Source: ZC4RG42 sp003242425 (GTDB taxonomy: Bacteria > Pseudomonadota > Gammaproteobacteria > Burkholderiales > SG8-39). From it: 64,000 bases of DNA. The position numbers and the translations under genes were made by a program. The notes below the pieces were generated by a model that was not told the DNA's origin, made no database searches, and worked only from the letters and a program-made list of their open reading frames with translations. This document shows positions 17,699 through 26,586 of this stretch, piece by piece. The stretch is from contig CALCIE010000060.1 in assembly GCA_937907425.1 (NCBI GenBank), positions 1 to 64,000 on the forward strand, written 5' to 3'. Numbering within the stretch: the first letter of the stretch is position 1; each line of letters begins with the position of its first letter.

Positions 17699-18235
17699 AT
17701 GAGCGGGTTTCTCTCAGACATTCAGACCATCCGTCAACGTGCGCGGCAGCACATCGAACAGGGCGCCGTAACGGCGGGTTACGCGGCCGACCGCGAGACC
17801 GTGCTGCGGCTGCTGAACGAGGCGCTGGCGACCGAGCTGGTATGCACGCTGCGCTACAAACGGCACTATTTCATGGCGACCGGCATTCATTCCGAAGCGG
17901 CGGCGGCCGAGTTCCTCGAGCATGCCAACGACGAGCAGGAGCACGCCGACCGTATCGCCGAACGCATCGTGCAGCTCGGCGGCGAGCCGAATTTCAATCC
18001 GGAAGGCTTGAGCATGCGTTCGCACGCCGAATACGTGGAAGGCGGTACTCTGCGCGAGATGATCGAGGAGGATCTGGTCGCCGAACGCATCGCCATCGAA
18101 AGCTATCGCGAGATCGCGCTCTACATCGGTGACAAAGATCCGACCACGCGGCGGCTGTTCGAGGAAATCCTCGCGGCCGAGGAAGAGCACGCCGAAGATC
18201 TGGTATCCCTGCTGGGCGGCTTGCGCAGCGACTAG
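17699..18235 (+). CDS. Ferritin-like / bacterioferritin-like protein
   Basis: A 178-residue four-helix protein with ferritin-like di-iron ligand motifs: a Glu in NEALATELVCTLRYKRHYF, ExxH in LEHANDEQEHADRI, a Glu in EEDLVAERIAIESYREI, and a final ExxH in LAAEEEHAEDL. This is the full ligand set of a ferroxidase-type site. Such proteins store iron or remove peroxide and ferrous iron. It starts 28 bases after the DUF883 gene behind GAAAGAAGGAG, probably as part of the same stress transcript. Confidence 0.9.
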   Translation: MSGFLSDIQTIRQRARQHIEQGAVTAGYAADRETVLRLLNEALATELVCTLRYKRHYFMATGIHSEAAAAEFLEHANDEQEHADRIAERIVQLGGEPNFNPEGLSMRSHAEYVEGGTLREMIEEDLVAERIAIESYREIALYIGDKDPTTRRLFEEILAAEEEHAEDLVSLLGGLRSD

Positions 18236-18254
18236 CCGCCGCAACGCCGCGACC

Positions 18255-19196
18255 ATGATCCGTATCGGCATTTCCGGCTGGCGCTACGAGGGATGGCGCG
18301 GCGGCTTCTATCCTGAGGGACTTCCGCAGCGGCGTGAGCTGGCCTACGCCGCGTCGCGGCTGCCGAGCATCGAAATCAACGGGTCCTTCTACTCCCTGCA
18401 GCGGCCGGAGTACTACGAGGCCTGGTACCGGGAGACGCCGCCGGGCTTCGTCTTCAGCGTCAAGGGCAACCGCTACATCTCCCACGTGCGCCGTCTGCGC
18501 GATGTCGAGACGCCGTTGGCGAACACGTTCGCATCCGGCGTTTTCCGGCTGCGCGAGAAGCTGGGACCCTTTCTCTGGCAGTTCCCGCCCAACCTGCGCT
18601 ACGACCGCGAACGCTTCGAAGCCTTTTTCCGCATGCTGCCGCGCGACACGGAGCAGGCGGCGGCACTGGCGCGGCGTTCCAGCGACTGGATGAAAGACCG
18701 CGCGGACTGGAGCGTGGACGAACATCGCCCCTTGCGCCACGCCGTCGAAGTGCGCCACGAAAGCTTCGTCGATCCCTCCTTCGTCGAGCTACTGCATGGT
18801 CACGACATCGCCTGGGTCATCGCCGACACCGCCGGCAAGTGGCCCTACAAGGAGGACATCACTGCGGACTTCGTCTACATCCGCCTGCACGGCGAAACCG
18901 AGCTCTACGCCAGCGGCTACGACGAAGCGAGCCTCGAACGATGGGCGGCACGTATCCGTGCCTGGGCGTCGGGCGGCGAACCGCCGGACGCCGTCAAGAT
19001 CGCGCCCGAAGCTTCGCCTGAACGTCGCGACCGCGACGTCTATTGCTATTTCGACAACGATTACAAGGTGCGGGCGCCTTTCGACGCGCAGACGCTCATG
19101 CGCATACTCGGTTTGAGTTGGAATCCGGAGTCAGTGGAGCCGACTGCGCCGCGCCGGTCAAGGCGTGGAACCGAGGCTCGCGCGCCTTCGAACTGA
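18255..19196 (+). CDS. DUF72 family protein
   Basis: A 313-residue DUF72 protein (YecE-like TIM-barrel). Diagnostic motifs are IRIGISGWRYEGWRGGFYP, then SIEINGSFYSLQRPEYYEAW, FVFSVKGNRYISH, FLWQFPPNLRYD, AVEVRHESF, and ADFVYIRLHG near the end. The last 25 residues are a variable Arg/Pro-rich tail. The function of the family is not established. It lies 19 bases after the ferritin-like gene and may be cotranscribed. Confidence 0.92.
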   Translation: MIRIGISGWRYEGWRGGFYPEGLPQRRELAYAASRLPSIEINGSFYSLQRPEYYEAWYRETPPGFVFSVKGNRYISHVRRLRDVETPLANTFASGVFRLREKLGPFLWQFPPNLRYDRERFEAFFRMLPRDTEQAAALARRSSDWMKDRADWSVDEHRPLRHAVEVRHESFVDPSFVELLHGHDIAWVIADTAGKWPYKEDITADFVYIRLHGETELYASGYDEASLERWAARIRAWASGGEPPDAVKIAPEASPERRDRDVYCYFDNDYKVRAPFDAQTLMRILGLSWNPESVEPTAPRRSRRGTEARAPSN

Positions 19197-19251
19197 GTCG
19201 GGGAACGCTACCCCGTGAGGCCGCGTCCGGAAGGTCCATTGAGGCGGTACG

Positions 19252-20781
19252 ATGCAAAGCGACACGAGCAACCCTTCGGTCTGGATGGCGACGGCGGATG
19301 TCCCGGATCTCGCGCCGCTGCGGAAGGATGAGCGCGCGGATGTCTGCATTGTAGGCGCAGGTATCTCTGGTCTGAGCACGGCTTATCTGCTGTTGCGTGA
19401 GGGCCGTGACGTCGTGGTGATCGACGACGGCACGCTTACCGACGGTGCTTCGGCGCGCACCACGGCGCATCTGTCCAACGCTTTCGACGACCGTTACTAC
19501 GAGGTGGAGCGGCTGCACGGCGAGGCGGGCGCGCGCCTGGTCGCGGAAAGTCATACCGCCGCCATCGATACCATCGAAGCCATCGTCGCCGAGGAGGGGA
19601 TCGATTGCGACTTCGAGCGTTGCGACGGCTATCTCGTCGCGGCACCCGGCCGCAGTGTGGAGGAACTGCATCAGGAACTGGCGGCCTGTCACCGCGCCGG
19701 ACTGGGGGATGTGCGACTGGTCGAGCGGGTGCCGATCGGCTTCTACGATTTCCGGCCCGCGCTGTGTTTTCCGCGCCAGGCGCAATTCCATCCGCTGAAG
19801 TATCTCGCGCAGCTCACGGAGGCGATCCGGCGCCGCGGCGGCCGGGTCTATGCACATACGCGCGCGGTGAACATCGAAGGCGGCGAGCGTGTACACGTGG
19901 AAACCGCGGACGGTTTCGTCGTCGCGGCGGATGCGCTGGTGGTCGCGACCAACACGCCCGTCAACGACCGGTTCGCCATCCACACCAAGCAGGCGCCGTA
20001 TCGCACCTATGTCGTGGGGGCGCGTGTGCCGCCGGGCGCTGTTCCTACATTGCTGCTCTGGGATACGCTGGACGCCTACCACTACGTGCGTGTGCAGCGG
20101 AACGTCGGCGGGCATGACATGCTGATCGTCGGCGGTGAGGACCACAAGACCGGCCAGGCGGACGACTTTGAGAAACGTTACGCGCGATTGGAAGCCTGGA
20201 CGCGCGAACGCTTCCCGATGGTGGAAGGTTTCGACTTCCACTGGTCGGGGCAGGTGATGGAGCCGGTCGATTACCTGGCTTTCATCGGCCCGAACCCCGG
20301 CGACGAGGAGGACAACATCTACGTCGTCACCGGCGACTCGGGCAACGGCATGACGCACGGCACCATCGCCGGCATGCTGCTCACCGATCTCATCTGCGGA
20401 CACCGCAATCCCTGGACGGTGCTCTACGATCCGGCGCGCATCACCGTGAAAGCGGCCGCTGAGTTCGCCAAGGAGAATCTCAACGTCGCGGCGCGCTTCG
20501 CTGAATACGCGACGCCCGGCGAAGTGAAATCAACCGACGACATCGCACCGGGCACCGGCGCCGTCGTGCGGCGCGGCTTTCGCAAGATCGCCGCCTACCG
20601 CGACGAAAGCGGCATGCTGCACTGCCGTTCCGCGGTCTGCACGCACCTGCGCTGCATCGTGCACTGGAACAGCGATGAACGGACCTGGGACTGCCCCTGC
20701 CACGGCTCGCGCTTCGACAAAATCGACGGCCGTCCGCTCAACGGACCGGCGCACGAGCCGCTGGGGCCGGCGGAATCCTAG
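19252..20781 (+). CDS. FAD-dependent oxidoreductase with C-terminal Rieske domain
   Basis: A 509-residue fusion of a DAO-type FAD oxidoreductase and a Rieske [2Fe-2S] domain (YhfW-like architecture). The dinucleotide fold is at about 30-60 (VCIVGAGISGLSTAYLL) with SARTTAHLS after it. The FAD-binding end shows GDSGNGMTHGTIAGML near 365. The Rieske ligands are CTHL in the first loop and CPCHGSRF in the second, near residues 463-485. Substrate unknown; a cytoplasmic electron-transfer reaction between a flavin substrate and the cluster is expected from the domains. It follows a run of stress genes, which may hint at redox or iron stress. Confidence 0.92.
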   Translation: MQSDTSNPSVWMATADVPDLAPLRKDERADVCIVGAGISGLSTAYLLLREGRDVVVIDDGTLTDGASARTTAHLSNAFDDRYYEVERLHGEAGARLVAESHTAAIDTIEAIVAEEGIDCDFERCDGYLVAAPGRSVEELHQELAACHRAGLGDVRLVERVPIGFYDFRPALCFPRQAQFHPLKYLAQLTEAIRRRGGRVYAHTRAVNIEGGERVHVETADGFVVAADALVVATNTPVNDRFAIHTKQAPYRTYVVGARVPPGAVPTLLLWDTLDAYHYVRVQRNVGGHDMLIVGGEDHKTGQADDFEKRYARLEAWTRERFPMVEGFDFHWSGQVMEPVDYLAFIGPNPGDEEDNIYVVTGDSGNGMTHGTIAGMLLTDLICGHRNPWTVLYDPARITVKAAAEFAKENLNVAARFAEYATPGEVKSTDDIAPGTGAVVRRGFRKIAAYRDESGMLHCRSAVCTHLRCIVHWNSDERTWDCPCHGSRFDKIDGRPLNGPAHEPLGPAES

Positions 20782-20902
20782 CTACGGCCGACAAGGGAGG
20801 CCGTCGAGTACCGGCGAGGGCGGGGAAGCGTCCGGACCCTGCGGTACGCCCGCTGCGGCTCCTGTAACATAAGCGGCCTTGGATGAGACAAGGCGTCGTC
20901 CC

Positions 20903-22951
20903 GTGTCGTTCTATAACCTTTACCGTCACAACTTCCTGCGCGCCGCGGTGTGCGTACCGGAGCTGCGGGTCGCCAATCCGGCCTTCAACGCCGCGCAAAC
21001 CATCGCCCTGATGGAACAGGCCGAGGCGCAGCACGCCGCGGTGGCGCTGTTCCCGGAACTGGGCCTGTCGGCCTACACCTGCGACGATCTGTTCCATCAG
21101 GACGCGCTGCTCGACGCGGTTCTGAATGCCCTCGATCAGGTGGTGCGGGCCTCGCGCCAAATGCAACTGACGGCCGTTGTCGGCCTGCCGCTGCGCGTGG
21201 ACGGGCTGCTCTACAACTGCGGCGCGGTGGTGCAGGGCGGACGCGTGCTGGGCGTGGTACCCAAGACCTATCTGCCCAACTATCGCGAGTTCTACGAACT
21301 GCGCCAGTTCACGCCCGGCGATACCGCGGTGCGCGAGAGCATCGATCTCCTGGGCCAGCGCGGGGTGTCTTTCGGTTCGAAGCTGCTGTTCCGTTTCAGC
21401 CAGCAGCCGCTCGCGGTGTTCCATGTGGAGATCTGCGAAGACCTGTGGACGCCCATTCCGCCTTCGACCTACGGGGCGCTGGCCGGCGCGACGCTGCTGC
21501 TCAATCTTTCCGCCTCGAACGTCACGGTGGGCAAGGACGCCTACCGCCGCCAACTGGTGCAGAACCAGTCGGCGCGCTGCATCGCCGGCTATCTCTACAG
21601 CGCCGCGGGTTTCGGCGAATCGACCACCGATATGGCCTGGGACGGACACGGCCTCGCCTGCGAGAACGGCGTGCTGCTGGCCGAGACCGCGCGTTTCGAA
21701 CGGCAGGCGCAGTTGCTGATCGCGGACATCGATCTCGACCGCGTCATGGCCGATCGCATGCGGCAGAACAGTTTCGGCGCGAGCGCGCGCCGTCATGCCG
21801 AAGCGCTGGCGGGGTTCCGCACCGTCCCGGTCGATACGCGCCTGCCGATGCAGGGCGAGCTGCCGCTTGCGCGCGCCTACGAACGCTTCCCCTACGTGCC
21901 GGCCGACGCCGCGACGCGCGATGCCCGCTGTGCCGAGGTATACGACATCCAGGTGCACGGGCTGGTGAAACGCCTGCAGGCGATGAAAAGCGACAAGGTG
22001 GTGATCGGCGTCTCGGGCGGACTGGATTCGACCCAGGCGCTGATCGTCTGCGCGCGGGCGATGGATGTCATGGGACTGCCGCGCAGCAACATCCTTGCGT
22101 ATACGATGCCGGGCTTCGCGACCAGCGAACGCACACTCGACCAGGCGCGCCGGCTGATGGCGGCGGTGGGTGCGACGGCGCAGGAGATCGATATCCGCCC
22201 GAGCTGCCTGCAGATGCTGAAGGACATCGGCCATCCTTACGCCGAAGGCAAGCCGGTGTACGACGTGACCTTCGAGAACGTACAGGCGGGCGAGCGCACG
22301 AGCCATCTGTTCCGGCTCGCCAATCTGCACAACGCGCCGGTCATCGGCACCAGCGATCTGTCCGAGATCGCGCTCGGCTGGAGCACCTACGGCGTGGGCG
22401 ACCACATGGCGCACTACCACGTCAACGCCAGCGTGCCGAAGACGCTGATCCAGTACCTGATCCGCTACGTCGCGCGCACGCACATGCTGGGCGAGGAGAC
22501 GAGCCGCGTGCTGCTCGACGTGCTGGAGACCGAGATCAGTCCCGAGCTCGTACCGGGGGAGGACAAGGGAGCGCCGGGCCAGCGCACCGAGAGCTTCATC
22601 GGCCCCTACGAGCTGCAGGACTTCTATCTCTACTACACGCTGCGCTTCGGCTACCGGCCGACCAAGGTCGCGTTCCTCGCCTGGCATGCCTGGCACGACC
22701 GCCGGCGCGGCCTGTGGCCCGACATTCCCGAAGCCAAGCGCAACCAATATGCGATCGGCGACATCAAGCGTTGGCTGGCTGTGTTCCTGCGCCGTTTCTT
22801 CGAGCAGTCGCAGTACAAGCGCAGCGCGCTGCCCAACGCGCCCAAGGTGGGCTCCGGCGGCTCGCTTTCCCCGCGCAGCGACTGGCGCGCGCCGAGCGAC
22901 AGCGAAGCGGCCGCGTGGCTCGCGGAACTGGATCAGATTCCGGACGCCTGA
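20903..22951 (+). CDS. nadE: Glutamine-dependent NAD+ synthetase
   Basis: A 682-residue enzyme that amidates nicotinic acid adenine dinucleotide to NAD+, using ammonia from glutamine. The N-terminal glutaminase (nitrilase fold) has its triad in ALFPELGLSAYT (Glu), VPKTYLPNYREFYE (Lys) and FHVEICEDLW (Cys). The C-terminal synthetase has the PP-loop VVIGVSGGLDSTQA near residue 370. The GTG start precedes SFYNLYRHNFLRAA; a TTG eight codons upstream is open in the same frame but less likely. Length fits the long two-domain form. Confidence 0.96.
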   Translation: MSFYNLYRHNFLRAAVCVPELRVANPAFNAAQTIALMEQAEAQHAAVALFPELGLSAYTCDDLFHQDALLDAVLNALDQVVRASRQMQLTAVVGLPLRVDGLLYNCGAVVQGGRVLGVVPKTYLPNYREFYELRQFTPGDTAVRESIDLLGQRGVSFGSKLLFRFSQQPLAVFHVEICEDLWTPIPPSTYGALAGATLLLNLSASNVTVGKDAYRRQLVQNQSARCIAGYLYSAAGFGESTTDMAWDGHGLACENGVLLAETARFERQAQLLIADIDLDRVMADRMRQNSFGASARRHAEALAGFRTVPVDTRLPMQGELPLARAYERFPYVPADAATRDARCAEVYDIQVHGLVKRLQAMKSDKVVIGVSGGLDSTQALIVCARAMDVMGLPRSNILAYTMPGFATSERTLDQARRLMAAVGATAQEIDIRPSCLQMLKDIGHPYAEGKPVYDVTFENVQAGERTSHLFRLANLHNAPVIGTSDLSEIALGWSTYGVGDHMAHYHVNASVPKTLIQYLIRYVARTHMLGEETSRVLLDVLETEISPELVPGEDKGAPGQRTESFIGPYELQDFYLYYTLRFGYRPTKVAFLAWHAWHDRRRGLWPDIPEAKRNQYAIGDIKRWLAVFLRRFFEQSQYKRSALPNAPKVGSGGSLSPRSDWRAPSDSEAAAWLAELDQIPDA

Positions 22952-22990
22952 GGCGGGCGGGGCGCCGTGTCCGGCGGCGTGACGACGGAC

Positions 22991-23740
22991 ATGAACCGAC
23001 CGCTCGTCGCCGCGTTCGCGCTTTCGCTCGCGCTGCACTTGGCGCTGTTGTGGTGGCAGCCGCGATGGGAGGGGGAAGCCGCAGTGCCTGTGCAGCCGAT
23101 CGTCGCCGAGCTGCAAGCGCCGGCACCGGCTGCGCCAAGCAGCGCACCGAGCGCTCCGGCACCGCCGTCTGAACCACGCGCGGAACCGCGCACGCAACCG
23201 CGGCAAAGCGCGCCGCCTGCGCGCCCGCGCGCCGAACCGAAACCGCAAGCCGTTCCGCAATCGCCCGCCGAATCCGCGCGCTCGGTCGTGCCGGCAGCGG
23301 AAGGCGAGACGGCAGCCGCATCGCCGGCGGGCGAGGATGCGCCGGCGCCGCCGGAGGAGGCGCCGGACGCCACGGCGCGAGCCGACGGTCCCGCCGCGGA
23401 GACGGCCCCGGATACTGCTGTTCCGGCAGCGGCAGGAGCGCAGGCTCAAGCCATCGACGATTACCGCGCCGCGCTCCAGGCCGCGGCGCGCAAGCATCGC
23501 CACTATCCGCGTTATGCGCGGGCGCGCGAGTGGGAAGGGCGCACCACCGTGCGGCTGGAAGTCGATGCGGCGGGACGCGCGGCGAGCATCGCCGTCGCCG
23601 CTTCGAGCGGTTACGAGGTGCTGGACGAGAGCGCGCTGGACATGATCCGCAAGGCGCAACGCGAAGTCGCATTGCCCGCGGCGCTGCAGGGCAGTGCCTT
23701 CGCGGTGGAACTGACGGTGCTGTTCGCGCTGGAGGACTGA
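22991..23740 (+). CDS. TonB-like energy transducer (TonB C-terminal domain)
   Basis: A 249-residue protein. A single N-terminal membrane helix at about 4-22 (LVAAFALSLALHLALLWW) is followed by a long Pro/Ala/Glu-rich spacer (about 35-155). The TonB C-terminal domain covers about 165-248 (KHRHYPRYARAREWEGRTTV, then SSGYEVLDESALDMIRKAQ). It would link the proton-motive force to outer-membrane receptors. No exbBD or receptor lies nearby, but the convergent iron ABC transporter suits an iron-uptake role. The start is either this ATG or a GTG eight codons upstream. Confidence 0.88.
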   Translation: MNRPLVAAFALSLALHLALLWWQPRWEGEAAVPVQPIVAELQAPAPAAPSSAPSAPAPPSEPRAEPRTQPRQSAPPARPRAEPKPQAVPQSPAESARSVVPAAEGETAAASPAGEDAPAPPEEAPDATARADGPAAETAPDTAVPAAAGAQAQAIDDYRAALQAAARKHRHYPRYARAREWEGRTTVRLEVDAAGRAASIAVAASSGYEVLDESALDMIRKAQREVALPAALQGSAFAVELTVLFALED

Positions 23741-23746
23741 GGCCGC

Positions 23747-24853
23747 TCAGGCCGGCCGCGGATGCACGGGCGGGAAGGCGACGACGTGGTCGACATCGAG
23801 GCGGATGCCGATCTTCTCGCCCAGCGCGTGGTTGTGGTGGCTGGGCACGAGCGCCAGGATCTTGCGTCCGCTTTCGAGGCGCAGGGTGTAGAGGATGTCC
23901 GCGCCGCGGAAAGCCTTGTGCGTGACTTCGGCGCGCAGCTCGCTGTCGTCGTCGTGGATGATGTCGTCCGGGCGCAGCAGCACGTCCACCTGATGGCCGT
24001 CCTCGCAATAGGGGCAGCCCGGCTTGCAGGGGTTGGTGACGGCGCCGTTCAGGATGCCCAGCTCGATCTCCACGCGGTTGTCGTCCAGCACGCGGCCGGG
24101 CAGGAACACGCCCTGGCCGACGAAGTCGGCGATGAAGCGGTTGCAGGGCTTGTGGTAGAGGTTGTAGGCCGTGTCCCACTGCTGGATCTCGCCGCCGTGC
24201 ATGATGCCGATCTCGTCGGCGATGGCGAAGGCCTCGTGCTGATCGTGCGTGACCAGGATGGCGGTGGTGTTGCTGCGCTTGATGATGTCGCGCACTTCCA
24301 GGCTCAGGCGTTCGCGCAGCTCCACGTCCAGATTGGAGAAGGGCTCGTCGAGCAGCAGCAGATCGGGCTGCGGCGCGAGCGCGCGGGCGAGCGCGACGCG
24401 CTGCTGCTGGCCGCCGGAGAGCTGGTGCGGATACTTGTCGCCGTGACCGGCGAGCCCCACGGCCTCGATATACTCCGCCACCCGTGCCGCGCGTTCGTGC
24501 TTGCTCAGGTGGTGCAGGCCGAAGGCGACGTTCTGCGCCACGGTGAGATGCGGGAACAGCGCGTAGTCCTGGAACACCATGCCGACGCGGCGCTTCTCAG
24601 GCGGCTCAGTGTGGCCCGGACGAGAAACGCAGCGGCCGTTGAGCAGGATTTCGCCTCGGGTCACGGGCTCGAAGCCGGCAATGCAGCGCAGCACCGTGGT
24701 CTTGCCGCAGCCGCTCGGCCCCAGCAGACAGCCGATCACCCCGCGCTGCAGGCGGAGCGACAGCCCCCGGATGACCTCGTGCGCACCGTAGGCCTGATGC
24801 AGGCCGCGGATGTCGAGCGTGATCTCGGGTGTAGGGACGGGTACGGCGCTCAT
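23747..24853 (-). CDS. fbpC: Iron(III) ABC transporter ATP-binding protein (FbpC-like)
   Basis: A 368-residue ATPase of the CysA/PotA/FbpC group. Walker A is GPSGCGKTT, Q-loop VFQDYALFPHLTV, signature LSGGQQQRVALARAL, Walker B LLLLDEPFSNLD and switch His in LVTHDQHEA. The C-terminal regulatory domain contains an unusual CxxxCxxC cluster (CKPGCPYC) near residue 273. The gene is divergent from the permease gene with a Fur-like box between them, and faces the TonB-like gene. An in-frame ATG three codons upstream (24862) overlaps a TATAAT, so 24853 was preferred. No periplasmic binding protein gene is present here. Confidence 0.92.
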   Translation of the reverse strand: MSAVPVPTPEITLDIRGLHQAYGAHEVIRGLSLRLQRGVIGCLLGPSGCGKTTVLRCIAGFEPVTRGEILLNGRCVSRPGHTEPPEKRRVGMVFQDYALFPHLTVAQNVAFGLHHLSKHERAARVAEYIEAVGLAGHGDKYPHQLSGGQQQRVALARALAPQPDLLLLDEPFSNLDVELRERLSLEVRDIIKRSNTTAILVTHDQHEAFAIADEIGIMHGGEIQQWDTAYNLYHKPCNRFIADFVGQGVFLPGRVLDDNRVEIELGILNGAVTNPCKPGCPYCEDGHQVDVLLRPDDIIHDDDSELRAEVTHKAFRGADILYTLRLESGRKILALVPSHHNHALGEKIGIRLDVDHVVAFPPVHPRPA

Positions 24854-24860
24854 ACCCGGC

Positions 24861-24866
24861 ATTATA
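24861..24866 (-). promoter_or_regulatory. Candidate -10 box for the iron ABC ATPase gene
   Basis: The minus strand reads TATAAT here, eight bases before the chosen fbpC start. No good -35 was found at the right distance, and the Fur-like box just upstream would cover it. A nearly leaderless message would result, so the call is tentative. Confidence 0.4.
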
Positions 24867-24873
24867 CGGCGGG

Positions 24874-24892
24874 AACGAGAATCATTATTGAT
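24874..24892. promoter_or_regulatory. Fur-box-like operator between fbpC and fbpB
   Basis: The 19 bases contain GAGAATCATTATT, which matches 11 of 13 positions of the GATAATCATTATC half of the classical Fur consensus. It lies in the 68-base gap between the divergent ATPase and permease genes, where bound Fur-Fe2+ would block both. This is direct sequence support for the iron assignment of the transporter. The left half of the consensus is weaker. Confidence 0.78.
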
Positions 24893-24921
24893 ACAATCGA
24901 GGTCCTTTTGCAGGCTTTCGC

Positions 24922-26586
24922 ATGTCTTCCACCCCTCCCCGAATCGGCCTGATCCCCTTCCGCTGGCGGGGCCCCGGCGCGCTCGGATGGACGGCGCTCG
25001 CCACCGCGGCGCTCATCGCCGCCCCGATTCTGGTGGTGATCGGCTACGTCTTCCAGCCGGGCGAAAACTCGCTCGAGCACCTGTTCGGCACGGTGCTGCC
25101 CGAATACATCGGCACCACGCTGCTGCTCATGCTCGGGGTGGCGGCGGGAGTGATTTCCATCGGCGTGGTGTCGGCCTGGCTGGTGACCGCCTACCGCTTT
25201 CCCGGCCAGCGGGTGCTGGAATGGGCGCTGGTGCTGCCTCTTGCCATGCCGGCCTACGTCATGGCCTACGCCTACACGGACTGGCTGCAGTTCGCCGGGC
25301 CGGTGCAGACCTGGCTGCGCGAGCTGACAGGATGGCGTGCGGGCGAATACTGGTTCCCGGAGATCCGCTCGCTCTACGGCGCGGCGGCGATGTTCTCCTT
25401 CGCGCTCTATCCCTACGTCTATCTGCTCGCCCGCACGGCTTTCCTGGAACAGTCGCGCAGCGCCATCGAGGCGGCGCGGCTCGCGGGCTACGGCGCCTTC
25501 GGCTGCTTCTTCCGCGTGGCGCTGCCGCTTGCGCGTCCGGCAATCGCCGCCGGCGCGGCGCTGGCACTGATGGAGACGCTGGCCGATTTCGGCACCGTGT
25601 CCTATTTCGCGGTGCAGACCTTCACCACCGGCATCTTCCGCGCCTGGCTATCCTACGGCGACATCGTCGGCGCGGCGCAGCTCGCGACCTGCATGCTGGT
25701 GTTCGTGTTCGTGCTGCTGTGGCTCGAACGCCACCATCGCGGCGCGGCGCGCTATCAGGCCGGCGGATCGCGCCGGCCGCTGCCGCCGCGCCCCTTGCAC
25801 GGCGCGCGCGCTGCGCTGGCGATGCTCGCCTGCGCAGCACCCGTCGTGCTCGGTTTCTTCCTGCCCGCGGGCATTCTCGTCGAACTGGCGATCAGCGAAC
25901 CGGAAGCCGTCTGGACCGAGCGCGTCTATGCGCTGGCGTCCAACAGTTTCACGCTCGCCGGCGTGACCGCATTCGCCGCCGTGCTGCTCGCGGTGCTGCT
26001 CGCCTATGCCGCGCGCCTGTCGAAGCATCCGGCGGTGCACTTCGCCAACCGCATGGCCGGGCTCGGCTACGCCATTCCTGGCGCGGTCATCGCCATCGGC
26101 ATCCTCATCCCGCTCGCGCGGCTGGACAACCTCATGGCCGACTGGATCGAGCATACGCTCGGCATTGACATCGGTCTCTTCTTCACCGGCACGATCATCG
26201 CACTCGTCTACGCCTACCTGGTGCGCTATCTCGCCGTCGCGCTGCAGACCGTGGAGGCGGGGCTGGCGAAGATCACGCCCTCGATGGACGACGCCGCGCG
26301 CAGCCTGGGCCTCGGCCCGGGGCGCACGCTGCGGCGCGTGCACGCGCCCATGCTCTGGAGCAGCATGCTGACGGCGGGCCTGCTGGTGTTCGTGGACGTG
26401 ATGAAGGAACTGCCGGCGACCTTCGCGCTGCGGCCCTTCAACTTCGACACGCTCGCGATCGAGGCTTACAACCTCACCAAGGACGAACGGCTCGCCGAAG
26501 CGGCGCTGCCCGCGCTGTTCATCGTCGCCGTGGGGCTGCTGCCGCTCATCGTCCTGTCGCGCCGCATGGTGCGCAACCGCGACTAG
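24922..26586 (+). CDS. fbpB: Iron(III) ABC transporter permease (FbpB-like)
   Basis: A 554-residue inner-membrane permease made of two fused permease halves, as in FbpB/ThiP. About twelve membrane segments are visible. Each half carries an EAA-type loop for the ATPase: EAARLAGYGAFGCFFRVALP near residue 190, and DDAARSLGLGPGRTLRRVHA near 455. It works with the divergent FbpC-like ATPase and an unlinked binding protein. A TACAAT at 24892-24897, next to the Fur-like box, may be its -10. Its stop overlaps the stop of the next, convergent gene. Confidence 0.93.
   Translation: MSSTPPRIGLIPFRWRGPGALGWTALATAALIAAPILVVIGYVFQPGENSLEHLFGTVLPEYIGTTLLLMLGVAAGVISIGVVSAWLVTAYRFPGQRVLEWALVLPLAMPAYVMAYAYTDWLQFAGPVQTWLRELTGWRAGEYWFPEIRSLYGAAAMFSFALYPYVYLLARTAFLEQSRSAIEAARLAGYGAFGCFFRVALPLARPAIAAGAALALMETLADFGTVSYFAVQTFTTGIFRAWLSYGDIVGAAQLATCMLVFVFVLLWLERHHRGAARYQAGGSRRPLPPRPLHGARAALAMLACAAPVVLGFFLPAGILVELAISEPEAVWTERVYALASNSFTLAGVTAFAAVLLAVLLAYAARLSKHPAVHFANRMAGLGYAIPGAVIAIGILIPLARLDNLMADWIEHTLGIDIGLFFTGTIIALVYAYLVRYLAVALQTVEAGLAKITPSMDDAARSLGLGPGRTLRRVHAPMLWSSMLTAGLLVFVDVMKELPATFALRPFNFDTLAIEAYNLTKDERLAEAALPALFIVAVGLLPLIVLSRRMVRNRD

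Noticed and set aside
20738..23659. Minus-strand frame of 973 codons opposite nadE
   Set aside because: Antisense shadow of nadE and the TonB-like gene; no recognisable fold and Arg/His-rich composition.
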